From the NCBI RefSeq assembly GCF_024171725.1, contig NZ_JAMTCG010000003.1, positions 558,001 to 622,000 of the forward strand: a DNA stretch of 64,000 bases, read 5' to 3'. Origin of the DNA: Williamsia serinedens (GTDB lineage: Bacteria > Actinomycetota > Actinomycetes > Mycobacteriales > Mycobacteriaceae). The notes under the pieces were generated by a model that was not told where the DNA came from, made no database searches, and saw nothing but the letters and a program-made list of their open reading frames with translations. Both the position numbers and the translations under genes were made by a program. Within the stretch, counting starts at the first letter, position 1, and every line of letters begins with the position of its first letter. This document shows positions 7,928 to 17,093 of this stretch, in pieces.

Positions 7928-10900
7928 GTGGACAACATCGAGCGAGCCCGCGGCGTGACGGCGGTTCTGTCGGGACCGAGCAGCACCGTCGTCGGCATGT
8001 TCCCCGAGATCATCGAGCCTGCTGCACAGCATGACTGGCGCAGACGCCTCACACATCAGGATGCACCGGCTTACCGCCCCGTGACCCTCGTGGTCGACGC
8101 CGTCCAGGATGCGACGGGCCTGTGCGACCTGGCGCTGCGCATCACCGTCCCGAGTGAGTTCGGTCTTCGCGGCCGGCGCGAGATCGACTGGGACGAGGTC
8201 TGGTCGGTCGGCGGACCACACGACCTGTGGTCGATGGACGTCGACCCGATCGACCCCGCTCACCTGGCGGCGGTACGCGCACTCGCCGCCGTGATGGCGT
8301 CGGGGCGGGGTGGCCGCCGGTCGTCGACCGCGAGTCTCAACGACGCGTCGGCGCCGGTGTGGGAGTTCCTGCGTCGGGCTGTCGACGCGGGGGTGGGTCT
8401 CGAGCCAGAGCGGGCGCTCGGGGTCCACGGCGTCGAGGTGGTCGAGCCGATCGAACCCGGGCTGCAGGTCGTCGCTGATCACGACGGCGGGGTCACCGTC
8501 GCGCCGGCGGCCACCCTCCGGGTGCCGCACCGCGGGGCGTCGTCGACATTGACCTTCGGCGCGCCACCGCACGGGGTGGCGGTCATCGGCGTGACGACCC
8601 TGTACCTCGCCGGGTTCGCATCAGCCCATCCTCTCGTGCTCGACCTCATCTCGGGGCCACCCCTACGCATCCCCCGTCGCGACCTCGACGAGTTCACGGC
8701 GTCGTTCCTGCCTGCCATCCATGCCCGGGTGCACGTGCGCATCGACGACGATGTCCACGAGGGACAGGTCATCTCGCCACCCACCCCCGCGCTCGTCGTC
8801 CACGTCGCGGCGGACGGCACGGCGCGCATCGACTGGACCGTCCGCTACCGCGTCGACGACACCTGGCGGGAGTTCGACCCGAGGCACGAGATCGACCAGG
8901 ACCCGTTGCGCGACATCGCCGCTGAACTGACGATGTGGGACGGGATCCGCGACGCGCTCGAACGGACGGTCGCACTGTCCGCACGATGGTGGGATCAGGC
9001 GATTCGCCACGAACAGCAGGGCATCCGAGCGTCGGGGACGTGGATGGAGCGGCTCGACCCTCTGCCCCGCGCCGTCGCCCAGGCACCGACATCGGTGCTG
9101 TCCCGCGTGTACACATTGGCACCCGTCGAAGCGGCCGTGCTGATCGGCGAGGTGCTGCCGGAACTGCGCGCACGTGGCGACATCGTCGTCGAGGTACACG
9201 GCGACGTGGGTCGTCTCCGTCCTGCCCGACGGCCGGCCGCGGTGACCTTCGGGCTCGGCGAGGACGACACCCGCACCGACTGGCTGGACCTCACGATCGA
9301 CGTCGACATCGACGGGGAGCGGGTGTCGCTGGCCGAGGTGATGGCGGAGCTGGCGCGCGGGGCGACGCACATGCTGCTGCCGTCGGGCGTCTTCTTCCGA
9401 CTGGACACCCCGGAGCTGCGGCGACTGTCCGCGCTGCTCGCCGAGGCGCGAGCGCTCGGTGAGCTGACTGACGGCCGCGTCCGTCGGGACTCGATGAACG
9501 CCACGCTGTGGGACGAGGTGCTGGGGCTCGGTGTCGTCGAGGCGCAGTTGGCCGAGTGGCAGGAGCGCACAGCGGGTCTCGCCGCTGCGAGCCCGCCGGT
9601 GCCGGTGGCGGTCCCGTCGACCATCCACGCGGAACTGCGTGACTACCAACGACGCGGACTCGACTGGCTGACGTTCCTGTGGGAGAACGGGATCGGTGGG
9701 ATCCTCGCCGACGACATGGGTCTCGGAAAGACCCTGCAGACGCTCGCGTTCATCGCGCACGTCGACTACACGGCGCCGTTCCTGGTCGTGGCGCCGACGA
9801 GTGTCGTCGGGAACTGGCTGTCAGAGGCGGGGCGGTTCGTGCCCGATCTGCCGGCGGTCGGGATCACCGAGACCGAGAAGAAGTCCGGGCGCAGCGTCAT
9901 CGAGTCGGTGTCCGGTGCGCGGATCGTCGTGACGTCCTACGCGCTGTTCCGTTTGCAGTTCGAGCAGCTGTCGCGAATCGGCTGGGCCGGGGCGGTGTTC
10001 GACGAGGCGCAGTTCGTGAAGAACCCCGCGAGCAAGACGCACCTCCTGGCCCGACGCCTCGATGCGCCCTTCACCCTCGCGATCACCGGGACGCCGATGG
10101 AGAACAACCTGTCCGAGCTGTGGGCGTTGCTGTCCCTGACCGTCCCGGGCCTGTTCCCGTCGTCGGACACCTTCACGCAGTATTTCCGGCGGCCGATCGA
10201 GACCCGGGGTGACTTGACGAGGTTGTCGGTGCTGCAGCGACGCATCAAGCCGGTGGTGTTGCGGCGCACCAAGGCCGAGGTGGCGACGGACCTGCCGCCG
10301 AAGCAGGAGCAGACCATCGCGCTCGCGCTGCATCCCGAGCACGAGCGCATCTATCGCACCCGACTGAACCGGGAACGCCAGCGGCTGCTCGGCCTGCTCG
10401 ACGACTTCGAGCGCAACCGCATCGCCATCCTCACCTCGTTGACGATGCTGCGTCAGCTCAGCCTGCACGCCGGCCTCGTCGACGACGCCCATGCCGAGGT
10501 GGCGTCGGCGAAGGTGGACCACCTGGCGCGGGTGGTGCCGGAACTGATCGCCGGGGGCCACAGCGCGCTCGTCTTCAGCCAGTTCACCGGGTTCCTGCGG
10601 ATCATCCGCGATCGGCTGGCCGCGGAGGGGGTGCGCATCCGCTACATCGACGGGTCGATGTCGGCGCACGCGCGGGCGTCGGAGGTGGAGCAGTTCCGGT
10701 CGGGCGGGCCGTCGGTGTTCCTGATCAGCCTCAAGGCCGGCGGCTTCGGCATGAACCTCACCGAGGCCGACTACTGCTTCGTCTGCGACCCGTGGTGGAA
10801 CCCGGCCGCGGAGGCCCAAGCGGTGGACCGCGCGCACCGGATCGGGCAGACCAGGCCGGTGACCGTGTTCCGACTGGTCTCCGCCGACACCGTCGAGGAG

Positions 10901-11017
10901 AAGGTGGTCGCCCTGCAGGAGCGCAAACGCGCACTGTTCGACGCGGTGATCGGCGACGGCGACGTCTTCGGGTCGACCATCACCGGCGACGACATCGCCC
11001 AGATGCTCGGTGGCTGA
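7928..11017 (+). CDS. SNF2-family DEAD/DEAH helicase
   Basis: 1029 residues. A bacterial SNF2-associated region lies at about 440-560. The helicase core has motif I ILADDMGLGKT (about residue 592), motif II DEAQ (about 691), TGTPMENNLSELW (motif III, about 720) and motif VI QAVDRAHRIGQ (about 963). It is an ATP-dependent double-stranded DNA translocase, probably in repair or transcription-associated remodelling. Actinobacterial genomes often pair such a gene with a SWIM zinc-finger gene, but none is adjacent here. GTG 7928 is the longest start; ATG 7997 is the main alternative. Confidence 0.85.
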   Translation: MDNIERARGVTAVLSGPSSTVVGMFPEIIEPAAQHDWRRRLTHQDAPAYRPVTLVVDAVQDATGLCDLALRITVPSEFGLRGRREIDWDEVWSVGGPHDLWSMDVDPIDPAHLAAVRALAAVMASGRGGRRSSTASLNDASAPVWEFLRRAVDAGVGLEPERALGVHGVEVVEPIEPGLQVVADHDGGVTVAPAATLRVPHRGASSTLTFGAPPHGVAVIGVTTLYLAGFASAHPLVLDLISGPPLRIPRRDLDEFTASFLPAIHARVHVRIDDDVHEGQVISPPTPALVVHVAADGTARIDWTVRYRVDDTWREFDPRHEIDQDPLRDIAAELTMWDGIRDALERTVALSARWWDQAIRHEQQGIRASGTWMERLDPLPRAVAQAPTSVLSRVYTLAPVEAAVLIGEVLPELRARGDIVVEVHGDVGRLRPARRPAAVTFGLGEDDTRTDWLDLTIDVDIDGERVSLAEVMAELARGATHMLLPSGVFFRLDTPELRRLSALLAEARALGELTDGRVRRDSMNATLWDEVLGLGVVEAQLAEWQERTAGLAAASPPVPVAVPSTIHAELRDYQRRGLDWLTFLWENGIGGILADDMGLGKTLQTLAFIAHVDYTAPFLVVAPTSVVGNWLSEAGRFVPDLPAVGITETEKKSGRSVIESVSGARIVVTSYALFRLQFEQLSRIGWAGAVFDEAQFVKNPASKTHLLARRLDAPFTLAITGTPMENNLSELWALLSLTVPGLFPSSDTFTQYFRRPIETRGDLTRLSVLQRRIKPVVLRRTKAEVATDLPPKQEQTIALALHPEHERIYRTRLNRERQRLLGLLDDFERNRIAILTSLTMLRQLSLHAGLVDDAHAEVASAKVDHLARVVPELIAGGHSALVFSQFTGFLRIIRDRLAAEGVRIRYIDGSMSAHARASEVEQFRSGGPSVFLISLKAGGFGMNLTEADYCFVCDPWWNPAAEAQAVDRAHRIGQTRPVTVFRLVSADTVEEKVVALQERKRALFDAVIGDGDVFGSTITGDDIAQMLGG

Positions 11018-11053
11018 GGTTTGGCCGCCAGTCGATGCGCGCACACTGGTGGC

Positions 11054-11758
11054 ATGGCGCAGGACACGGTTCGCTACGGCTCGCATCCCGACCAGTACAT
11101 CGACGTCACCCGCCCCGACGGGGACGCCCGCTGGACTGCCGTGCTGGTCCACGGCGGCTACTGGCGATCGAAGTACAAGGCCGACCTCATGGAGCCGATG
11201 GCCGAGGCCCTAGCGTCGTCGGGCGTCGCGGCGTGGAACGTCGAGTACCGACGACCCGACGAGCACGGTTGGGCAGCAACGACATCAGACCTCGCCGATG
11301 CTCTCGTCGCGGTCGAGACGGAGCTGCCCGTCGTGGTCATCGGACACTCTGCGGGCGGGCAGCTCGCGTTGCGGGTCGCCGCCGATGCGTCCACCCCACC
11401 GGCGCTCGCGGTGTCGCTCGCCGGCGTCATCGACCTCGAGAAGGCGCACGAGCTCCGGCTCGGCGACGGGGCGGTCGAGAACGCACTGGGGCATCCGTGG
11501 TCGGCGGACAACTCCGACGATGTCGCGTCGTCGCCGCGGCATCGCCTGCCGTTGCGCGTTCCGCAGGTGATCGCGTGCGGGCACGACGACGACCCGCACC
11601 TTCTCGCCATCAGCCGCGACTATGCCCGCGCCGCGGGAGAGGCCGGCGACGAGATCGTGGAGGTGACCGCCCCCGGCGACCACTTCGACATCATCGCGCC
11701 GCAGCATCGCCTGTGGGCACAGGTCCTGGCGACGATCGAGCACCGAATCGCGGGGTAG
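11054..11758 (+). CDS. alpha/beta hydrolase, probable kynurenine formamidase
   Basis: 234 residues. The oxyanion-hole motif HGGYW (about residues 31-35), nucleophile GHSAGGQ, an Asp in CGHDDDP and His in PGDHFDI give a complete hydrolase triad. HGGYW is the signature of AFMID-type kynurenine formamidases, which hydrolyse N-formylkynurenine to kynurenine and formate. The convergent neighbour 10 bases away is kynureninase, which supports the assignment. No tryptophan 2,3-dioxygenase is in the window. An esterase of the same fold is the alternative. Confidence 0.7.
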   Translation: MAQDTVRYGSHPDQYIDVTRPDGDARWTAVLVHGGYWRSKYKADLMEPMAEALASSGVAAWNVEYRRPDEHGWAATTSDLADALVAVETELPVVVIGHSAGGQLALRVAADASTPPALAVSLAGVIDLEKAHELRLGDGAVENALGHPWSADNSDDVASSPRHRLPLRVPQVIACGHDDDPHLLAISRDYARAAGEAGDEIVEVTAPGDHFDIIAPQHRLWAQVLATIEHRIAG

Positions 11759-11768
11759 GTGTCGGCGG

Positions 11769-12974
11769 TCAGCCGAGGGCGAGGGCCAGGGCCTCGATGC
11801 CACGCTCGACCTCGTCGAAGCTGGTGGTGAGGGGGCTAAAACCGAGGCGCACGCCGGCGGGCGTCCGAAAGTCGGGGATGACGCCCTGCCGCCACAGTCG
11901 CGCGACCGCGTCGCGGGATCGCGGGTGGTCGACGGTGATGTGGCCACCGCGTCGTCCGGGGTCACGTGGTGAGGCGAGCGTCGCGCCGAGCGGGCGAAGA
12001 ACGCTGTCAGACAATGAGACCGCGAGTTCGGTCAACGCGACCGACTTGGACCGGATCGCGTCGATCCCGGCCCGCTCGATCAGCTCGAGCATGTCGGCGA
12101 CCGGCAGCATCCCCAGGATCGGAGGGGTACCGCTGAGCAGACGGCGGATGCCCGGTCCCGGGGCGTACCCCTGCTCCATCTGGAACGGGTCCGCAGCACC
12201 GATCCACCCCCAGATCGGTTGCGCGACCTGTTCGACGAGCTCGCGCCGCACGTAGGCGAACGCTGGCGCCCCCGGCCCTGCGTTGAGGTACTTGTAGGTG
12301 CATCCGGCAGCGAGGTCGACGCCCCAGTCGTCGAGCTGCATCGGAACCGACCCGACCGAATGGGAGACGTCCAGCAGCAGAAGCGCGCCGCGGTCGTGGA
12401 TGAGCCGGGTGACCGCGGGCGCGTCGACGAGAAACCCCGAGCGGTAGGCGACGTGGCTGACGAGGACCAGCGCGGTGCGGTCGGTGACGGCTGCGTCGAG
12501 CAGCTCAGTCGTGACACCGCTGTCGTGCTCGGTGTCGATCCAGCGGATCGTCGTGCCGGTCTCTGCGGCGATCCCCTCGACGAGGTAGCGGTCGGTCGGG
12601 AAGTTGTCGCGGTCGATGACGATCTCGGTGCGGCCGGGGCGCATCGCGACGGCCGATCGGGCCAGCTTGTAGAGCAGGACGCTCGTCGAGTCGCCGATGA
12701 TCGTCTGACCCGGCGCGGCGCCGAGCACGGCCGCGCCGATGCGGTCGCCGAGGGCCGCCGGAAGGTCGAGCCACCGCTCATCCCACCCGCGGATCAGCCG
12801 ACCGCCCCACTCGTGCTCGATGAACTCGCGCATGTGGTCGGCGGTGACCGTGAGCGGGCGGCCGAGGGAGTTGCCGTCGAGGTAGGCATGCACTCCCCCG
12901 CCGTCGACGAACAGCGCGCGGTACTCGGAGAGAGCGTCGGCGGCGTCCAGGTCCTCCGCGCTGGGACGGGTCAT
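11769..12974 (-). CDS. kynU: kynureninase
   Basis: 401 residues, normal length for this fold-type I PLP enzyme, which cleaves kynurenine to anthranilate and alanine. Visible features: YLDGNSLGRP near the N-terminus, the GDSTSVLLYKL phosphate-binding region, LLLLDVSHSVGSVP with the PLP-contacting Asp, and CTYKYLN containing the Schiff-base lysine (about residue 230). The active-site arginine is probably in VRLGFSP near the C-terminus. Convergent with the formamidase gene, forming a two-step tryptophan catabolic pair. Confidence 0.9.
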   Translation of the reverse strand: MTRPSAEDLDAADALSEYRALFVDGGGVHAYLDGNSLGRPLTVTADHMREFIEHEWGGRLIRGWDERWLDLPAALGDRIGAAVLGAAPGQTIIGDSTSVLLYKLARSAVAMRPGRTEIVIDRDNFPTDRYLVEGIAAETGTTIRWIDTEHDSGVTTELLDAAVTDRTALVLVSHVAYRSGFLVDAPAVTRLIHDRGALLLLDVSHSVGSVPMQLDDWGVDLAAGCTYKYLNAGPGAPAFAYVRRELVEQVAQPIWGWIGAADPFQMEQGYAPGPGIRRLLSGTPPILGMLPVADMLELIERAGIDAIRSKSVALTELAVSLSDSVLRPLGATLASPRDPGRRGGHITVDHPRSRDAVARLWRQGVIPDFRTPAGVRLGFSPLTTSFDEVERGIEALALALG

Positions 12975-13017
12975 GGCGGACAGTGTCGCACCGATGCGTC
13001 ACGCATGGTGGAAACAT

Positions 13018-13122
13018 CCGCACGGTCGGCGAGATCTGGTGCCCGCTGGGCGGGATCTACCGCACGGTCGGCGGGATCTGGTGCACGCTGGACGGGATCT
13101 ACCGCACGGTCGGCGAGGAGTT
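13018..13122. repeat. five tandem 21-bp units (repeat locus A)
   Basis: Five exact 21-bp units: 13018-13038, 13039-13059, 13060-13080, 13081-13101 and 13102-13122. They alternate between two versions (CCGCACGGTCGGCGRGATCTG and GTGCMCGCTGGRCGGGATCTA), giving a 42-bp higher-order period. They occupy the gap between the 5' end of kynU and the 3' end of the LysR gene, both on the minus strand. The units contain ACCG-CA-CGGT mini-palindromes. Role unknown; a termination or spacing function is possible. Confidence 0.85.
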
Positions 13123-13146
13123 CCTGGCCCGGTCGGGGACTTGCGG

Positions 13147-14106
13147 TCAGGCGCGGACGGGTGATCGGGACTCGGCGGACCAGGTCTCCTGGATGGTGTC
13201 GGCCGCGGTACGCAGGGCCTCGGCGACGGCGTTCATCGCCGGGCTGTAGGCGCGACGGGCCAGGGTCGCGACGTAGATCGAGCGCGTCGGGACCTCGTCG
13301 ACTGCGCTGAACGGGACCGCCTTCACATCCGGCCGGTGGGAGGCGACCGCGAGCCGCGGGACCATCGCGATGCCCAGCCCGGCCGCGACCATCGCCTCGA
13401 TCTCCTGATAGTCGTGCGCCTCGTAGACGACGTTCGGTTCGAAGCCGGCGTTCTGGCAGCTTCGATAGAGCACCTCGGCCGCGGGATGGTCGGAGTTGCG
13501 GATGATCCAGCGCTGCGAGCGCAACGACGACAGGACCGCTCCCCCCGCCGGCATGTCGCGGTCGGCGGGGATGAGCAGCATCGTCGGATCGCTCATCAGC
13601 GGATGCAGCGTGAGCGACCGCTCCGTCTCAGCGGTCCACCGGTAGCTCCACAGCAGGGCCATCTCGACCTCGCCTGCGTCGAGCATGTCGAGCAGTTGCG
13701 GGCGGGTGGCCGAGGTGACGGAGATGTCGACGTCGGGCCAGCGGGAGCGGTAGACCTTCAGCGCGTCGGACAGGATCGACGCGCTGACCGTCGGGAACGA
13801 CCCCAACCGAACGGTCCCGCGCTGCAGTCCGCGGAGCGCGTCGAGATCGCCCTGCGCCGACCGCATCTCGCGTCGGAACAGGCGGGCACGCGCCACCAGC
13901 ACCTCGCCGGCGTCGGTGAGCGACACCCCGCGCGGCAGCCGCACCACGACCGGCTGCTTGATGGACTTCTCGAGCTTGGTGATCCGCTGCGACGCCGCCG
14001 ACGCCGTCATGTTCGCCTGCTCCGCACCGGCGGTCAGCGATCCCGCCTCGGCGATGTCCAACAACAGGAACAGCGTGACGACGTCGAAGTAGCCCGTCTG
14101 CGACAC
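13147..14106 (-). CDS. LysR-family transcriptional regulator
   Basis: 319 residues. The N-terminal winged helix-turn-helix covers about residues 8-66 (LLLDIAEAGSLTAGAEQANMTASAASQ split across helices 2-3). A periplasmic-binding-type effector domain follows (about 95-300). Divergent from the carboxylate carrier gene with a 154-base gap, the classic LysR-target arrangement, so it probably senses a di- or tricarboxylate and controls the carrier and PrpF genes. Confidence 0.85.
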   Translation of the reverse strand: MSQTGYFDVVTLFLLLDIAEAGSLTAGAEQANMTASAASQRITKLEKSIKQPVVVRLPRGVSLTDAGEVLVARARLFRREMRSAQGDLDALRGLQRGTVRLGSFPTVSASILSDALKVYRSRWPDVDISVTSATRPQLLDMLDAGEVEMALLWSYRWTAETERSLTLHPLMSDPTMLLIPADRDMPAGGAVLSSLRSQRWIIRNSDHPAAEVLYRSCQNAGFEPNVVYEAHDYQEIEAMVAAGLGIAMVPRLAVASHRPDVKAVPFSAVDEVPTRSIYVATLARRAYSPAMNAVAEALRTAADTIQETWSAESRSPVRA

Positions 14107-14260
14107 GAGGACCTCCCAGATCTGCGTTCAGCTCAGCTTACAGCGGGGCGCAAAACGCGTAATTGTCCTGAAGTGATGCCGATCATAGTGTGACCCGCAT
14201 AACGTCGTCGTCGAGAAACCACTGCGTGGTGATCGGCCCGGAAAGGTCAAGGACCAGATC

Positions 14261-15670
14261 ATGAGTTCCATCGAGATACTGCCGCTCGTCGCGCTCGTCG
14301 CGATGTTCGTGGTGGCCAGCATCCTCCCGATCAACATCGGGATCCTCGGGTTCGTCGGCGCCTTCGTCGTCGGCTACTTCGCCCTCGGCTACGACGACAA
14401 GGAGATCCTCGGGGAGTTCCCGGCGTCGATCGTGCTGACCATCGTCGGCGTCACCTACTTCTTCGGCATGGCCAAGAAGAACGGCACAATCGACCTGCTG
14501 GTGAACGCGTGCATCCGGGCGGTGAAGGGCCGCGTCACCGTGGTGCCGTGGGTGTTCTTCTTCGTCGCGTCCGCGCTGACGGCGCTGGGCACGTTCAGCC
14601 CGGCGGCGGTCGCCCTCATCGCGCCGGCCGCGCTGACCTTCGCCGCGACCGTGCGCATGAGCCCGCTGGTCATGGGCATCCTCGTCATCAACGGAGCCCA
14701 CGCCGGAGCCTTCTCGCCCATCTCGGTATCGGGCGTCCTGGTCCGCGGAATCGTCAACGACAACGGCCTGTCCATCGGCCCGTGGTCGCTGTTCTTCTCC
14801 AGCTACGGCATCAACCTGTTGCTCGCCGTCATCACCGTCGTCACGTACTCGGTCCTTGCCCGCACCCGCAATCTCGCCTACACCGCGACAGGTTCGACGC
14901 TCGCCGCGACCACCGACTGGTCGTCGGCACCCGGCGACGGCGGCGCCCTGACCGGCCCGACGGGCGGCAGCGCCCCCACCGGCGGGACCCCGACCGGCGG
15001 GTCCGGTGGCACGAAGGTCCTCACCCGCACCGAGCCCGTCGAGGCCACCCTGACGCTCCCCCAGGTCGCGGTCACCCGTGTGCACAAGCTGACCCTCGCC
15101 CTCATCGCCACCGTGTTGGTGCTGGTCCTCGTGTTCCACATGCCGATCAGCTTCGTGGCGATCGCCGCCGGCGTGATCCTCGCCTTCACCGACCTCAAGG
15201 GACAGAACGACGCGATCATGGGCATCAGCTGGCCGACGGTGCTGCTGGTCTCGGGGATGATCACCTACATCTCCGTGCTCGAGAAGGTCGGCACGATCGA
15301 CCACCTCGCGCACCTGGCGGTCGGCCTCGGCGCCCCACTGATCGTCGCGGCCGTCCTCTGCTACGTCATCGGCATCACCTCGGCCTTCGCGTCGTCGACG
15401 GCGCTGATGGCCGCGATCATCCCGATGGCCCTGCCGCTGCTGCACACCGGCGCACTGCCCGTCGTCGGCGTCGTCGCGGCACTGGCCATCGCGGCCACCG
15501 TCGTCGACGTGTCGCCCTTCTCCACCAACGGCGCGCTCATCCTGGCCAACGCCCAGGGCATCGACCGTCGCGTCTTCTACCGCCAGCTGCTGGCCTACTC
15601 GGGCATCATCGTCGCACTCGCGCCGGCCCTGTGCTGGATCGTCCTGGTGGTGACTCCCTCCCTGTTCTGA
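14261..15670 (+). CDS. MatC-like/SLC13-type carboxylate carrier
   Basis: 469 residues, about 11-12 membrane segments in two halves separated by a Gly/Thr/Pro-rich cytoplasmic linker (about residues 215-260, GGSAPTGGTPTGGSGG). The first half has the MatC N-terminal pattern: LPINIGILGFVGAFVVGYF, then FGMAKKNGTIDLLVNA. The second half ends with serine-rich FASSTALMAAIIPMALPLL and DVSPFSTNGALIL, typical substrate/ion-binding loops. Predicted importer of malonate, succinate-like or tricarboxylate substrates. The ATG has AAGGA seven bases upstream. Confidence 0.8.
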   Translation: MSSIEILPLVALVAMFVVASILPINIGILGFVGAFVVGYFALGYDDKEILGEFPASIVLTIVGVTYFFGMAKKNGTIDLLVNACIRAVKGRVTVVPWVFFFVASALTALGTFSPAAVALIAPAALTFAATVRMSPLVMGILVINGAHAGAFSPISVSGVLVRGIVNDNGLSIGPWSLFFSSYGINLLLAVITVVTYSVLARTRNLAYTATGSTLAATTDWSSAPGDGGALTGPTGGSAPTGGTPTGGSGGTKVLTRTEPVEATLTLPQVAVTRVHKLTLALIATVLVLVLVFHMPISFVAIAAGVILAFTDLKGQNDAIMGISWPTVLLVSGMITYISVLEKVGTIDHLAHLAVGLGAPLIVAAVLCYVIGITSAFASSTALMAAIIPMALPLLHTGALPVVGVVAALAIAATVVDVSPFSTNGALILANAQGIDRRVFYRQLLAYSGIIVALAPALCWIVLVVTPSLF

Positions 15671-15826
15671 GCCCCCGGGCGCGGAACGCCACCCTCGGTG
15701 CAACCCCGGGCGTTAAGCACAGCGAAAGCGATAGCCAGAGATCGCACATTGTGCTTCACCCTGGGTTGTCCCATTCTCGAATCAGAACGTCGCCACACCC
15801 TCGGCGACATGTGGAAAGGCACGCAG

Positions 15827-16960
15827 ATGTTCACAGTGCGCGGAACCTGGATGCGGGGCGGCACCAGCAAGTGCTGGCTGTTCACCGGCGTCGACATCGA
15901 CCCGCTCGTGTCGTCGGAGATGACCCTCGACGACATCCTCGTCGCAGCGTTCGGGTCGGGCGATCCCCGGCAGATCGACGGCATCGGCGGCGGGAGCTCC
16001 ACCACATCGAAGGCGGCGATCGTCCGTCGGTCCGCGCTGACGGGCGTCGACGTCGACTACCTCTTCGCCCAGGTCGCGATCGCAGACTGTCGCGTCGAGT
16101 GGTCGAGCAACTGCGGCAACTGCGCGACCGCCATCGGCCTGTACGCGCTGCAGACCGGGATGGTCGCCGTGCAGAGCCCGGTGACGCGGGTGCGGATGCG
16201 CAACGAGAACACCGGTGACATCCTCACCGCCGAGATCGCCACGCCGGGCGGCCGGATCCCCTTCGACGGCGACGCGACCGTTCCCGGTGCCACCGCGCCG
16301 GGGGTGCCGGTGGTCCTCACGTTCGAGAAGCCGGCCGTCGCACCGTGGCCGACGGGCAACGCCGTGGACGATCTCGTCGTCGACGGGGTCACCTACCGGG
16401 CGACGATGGTGCAGGCGGGTGCGCCCGCCGTCCTCGTCGACTGGCGGTCGTTCGGACTCGACGAAGGTGGCGTGCTCGACACCGCGCGGGTCACCGCACT
16501 GATGCCGACCCTGATCCGGATCCGCCGCGCGGCGGCCCTCCGGATGGGGTTGTGCGGGCCCGACGATCCGATTTCCCACGCGACCCCCAAGGTCGGGATC
16601 GTCGGGCCTGCTGCCACTTTCGTGACGCCGACCGGCGAAGAGCTGACAGCCGACGACCACGACGTCATGGTTCGGATGGTGTCGATGATGGCACCGCACC
16701 CGGCGATCGGGCTCACCTCTGCGGTCGCCGTGGCAGTCGCGGCGTCGCGGCCGGATTCAGTTGTCGCACAGCTGTCGTCGTCGACTGATCCGTCACAGCT
16801 GCGGATCGGGACGGCAGCGGGCGTCGTGGTCGCCGAGGTGACGACGGATTCCGACGGATGCGTCGCCGGCGTCGGGCTGCACCGCGCAGCCCGACGGATC
16901 GCGACGGCGGAACTGTTCGTCGCGGCAGCCGGTTCCGCCGCACCGGCGCTCGTCGCCTGA
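15827..16960 (+). CDS. PrpF/methylitaconate isomerase-family protein
   Basis: 377 residues. The family hallmarks are present: WMRGGTSK at the N-terminus, DGIGGGSSTTSKAAIV (about residues 45-60), the active-site region SNCGNCATAIG (about 88-98), and a second-half lobe with HPAIGLTSAVAV. PrpF-family enzymes isomerise or tautomerise unsaturated tricarboxylates (2-methylaconitate, 4-oxalomesaconate, methylitaconate). The usual Gly after RGGTSK is Cys here. GGAAAGG seven bases before the ATG fixes the start. With the LysR and MatC-like genes it forms a carboxylate uptake/isomerisation module. Confidence 0.8.
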   Translation: MFTVRGTWMRGGTSKCWLFTGVDIDPLVSSEMTLDDILVAAFGSGDPRQIDGIGGGSSTTSKAAIVRRSALTGVDVDYLFAQVAIADCRVEWSSNCGNCATAIGLYALQTGMVAVQSPVTRVRMRNENTGDILTAEIATPGGRIPFDGDATVPGATAPGVPVVLTFEKPAVAPWPTGNAVDDLVVDGVTYRATMVQAGAPAVLVDWRSFGLDEGGVLDTARVTALMPTLIRIRRAAALRMGLCGPDDPISHATPKVGIVGPAATFVTPTGEELTADDHDVMVRMVSMMAPHPAIGLTSAVAVAVAASRPDSVVAQLSSSTDPSQLRIGTAAGVVVAEVTTDSDGCVAGVGLHRAARRIATAELFVAAAGSAAPALVA

Positions 16961-17061
16961 TCGTCGGCGGGATCTACTGCACGGTCGGCGGGATCTACCG
17001 CACGCTCGGCGAGATCTGGTGCACGCTCGGCGGCCCGGATTGGCACGGTCGGCGAGCTAGG
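16961..17061. repeat. tandem 21-bp units (repeat locus B)
   Basis: Units at 16977-16997, 16998-17018, 17019-17039 and a 22-base variant at 17040-17061, preceded by a partial unit from 16961. The core GCACGGTCGGCGGGATCT is the same as at locus A (13.0 kb). The array directly follows the stop of the PrpF-family gene and lies before the stop of the convergent photolyase-like gene, that is, between two 3' ends. Confidence 0.8.
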
Positions 17062-17093
17062 TGCGCGACGCGAGCTAGGCACGGCGCGTCAGG

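Noticed and set aside
7928-11017. SNF2 helicase as part of a DISARM- or RapA-type defence island
   Set aside because: No methylase, nuclease or phospholipase partner adjoins; neighbours are a GNAT and kynurenine enzymes.
14183-15703. Antisense frame of 506 codons opposite the carboxylate carrier
   Set aside because: Asp/Gly/Arg-rich with no domains; the plus strand encodes clear membrane segments.
15671-15826. Two CCCCGGGCG copies and AGCACA...TGTGCT upstream of the PrpF gene as a separate promoter region
   Set aside because: Spacing and sequence do not give a convincing promoter or terminator; could be chance in GC-rich DNA.
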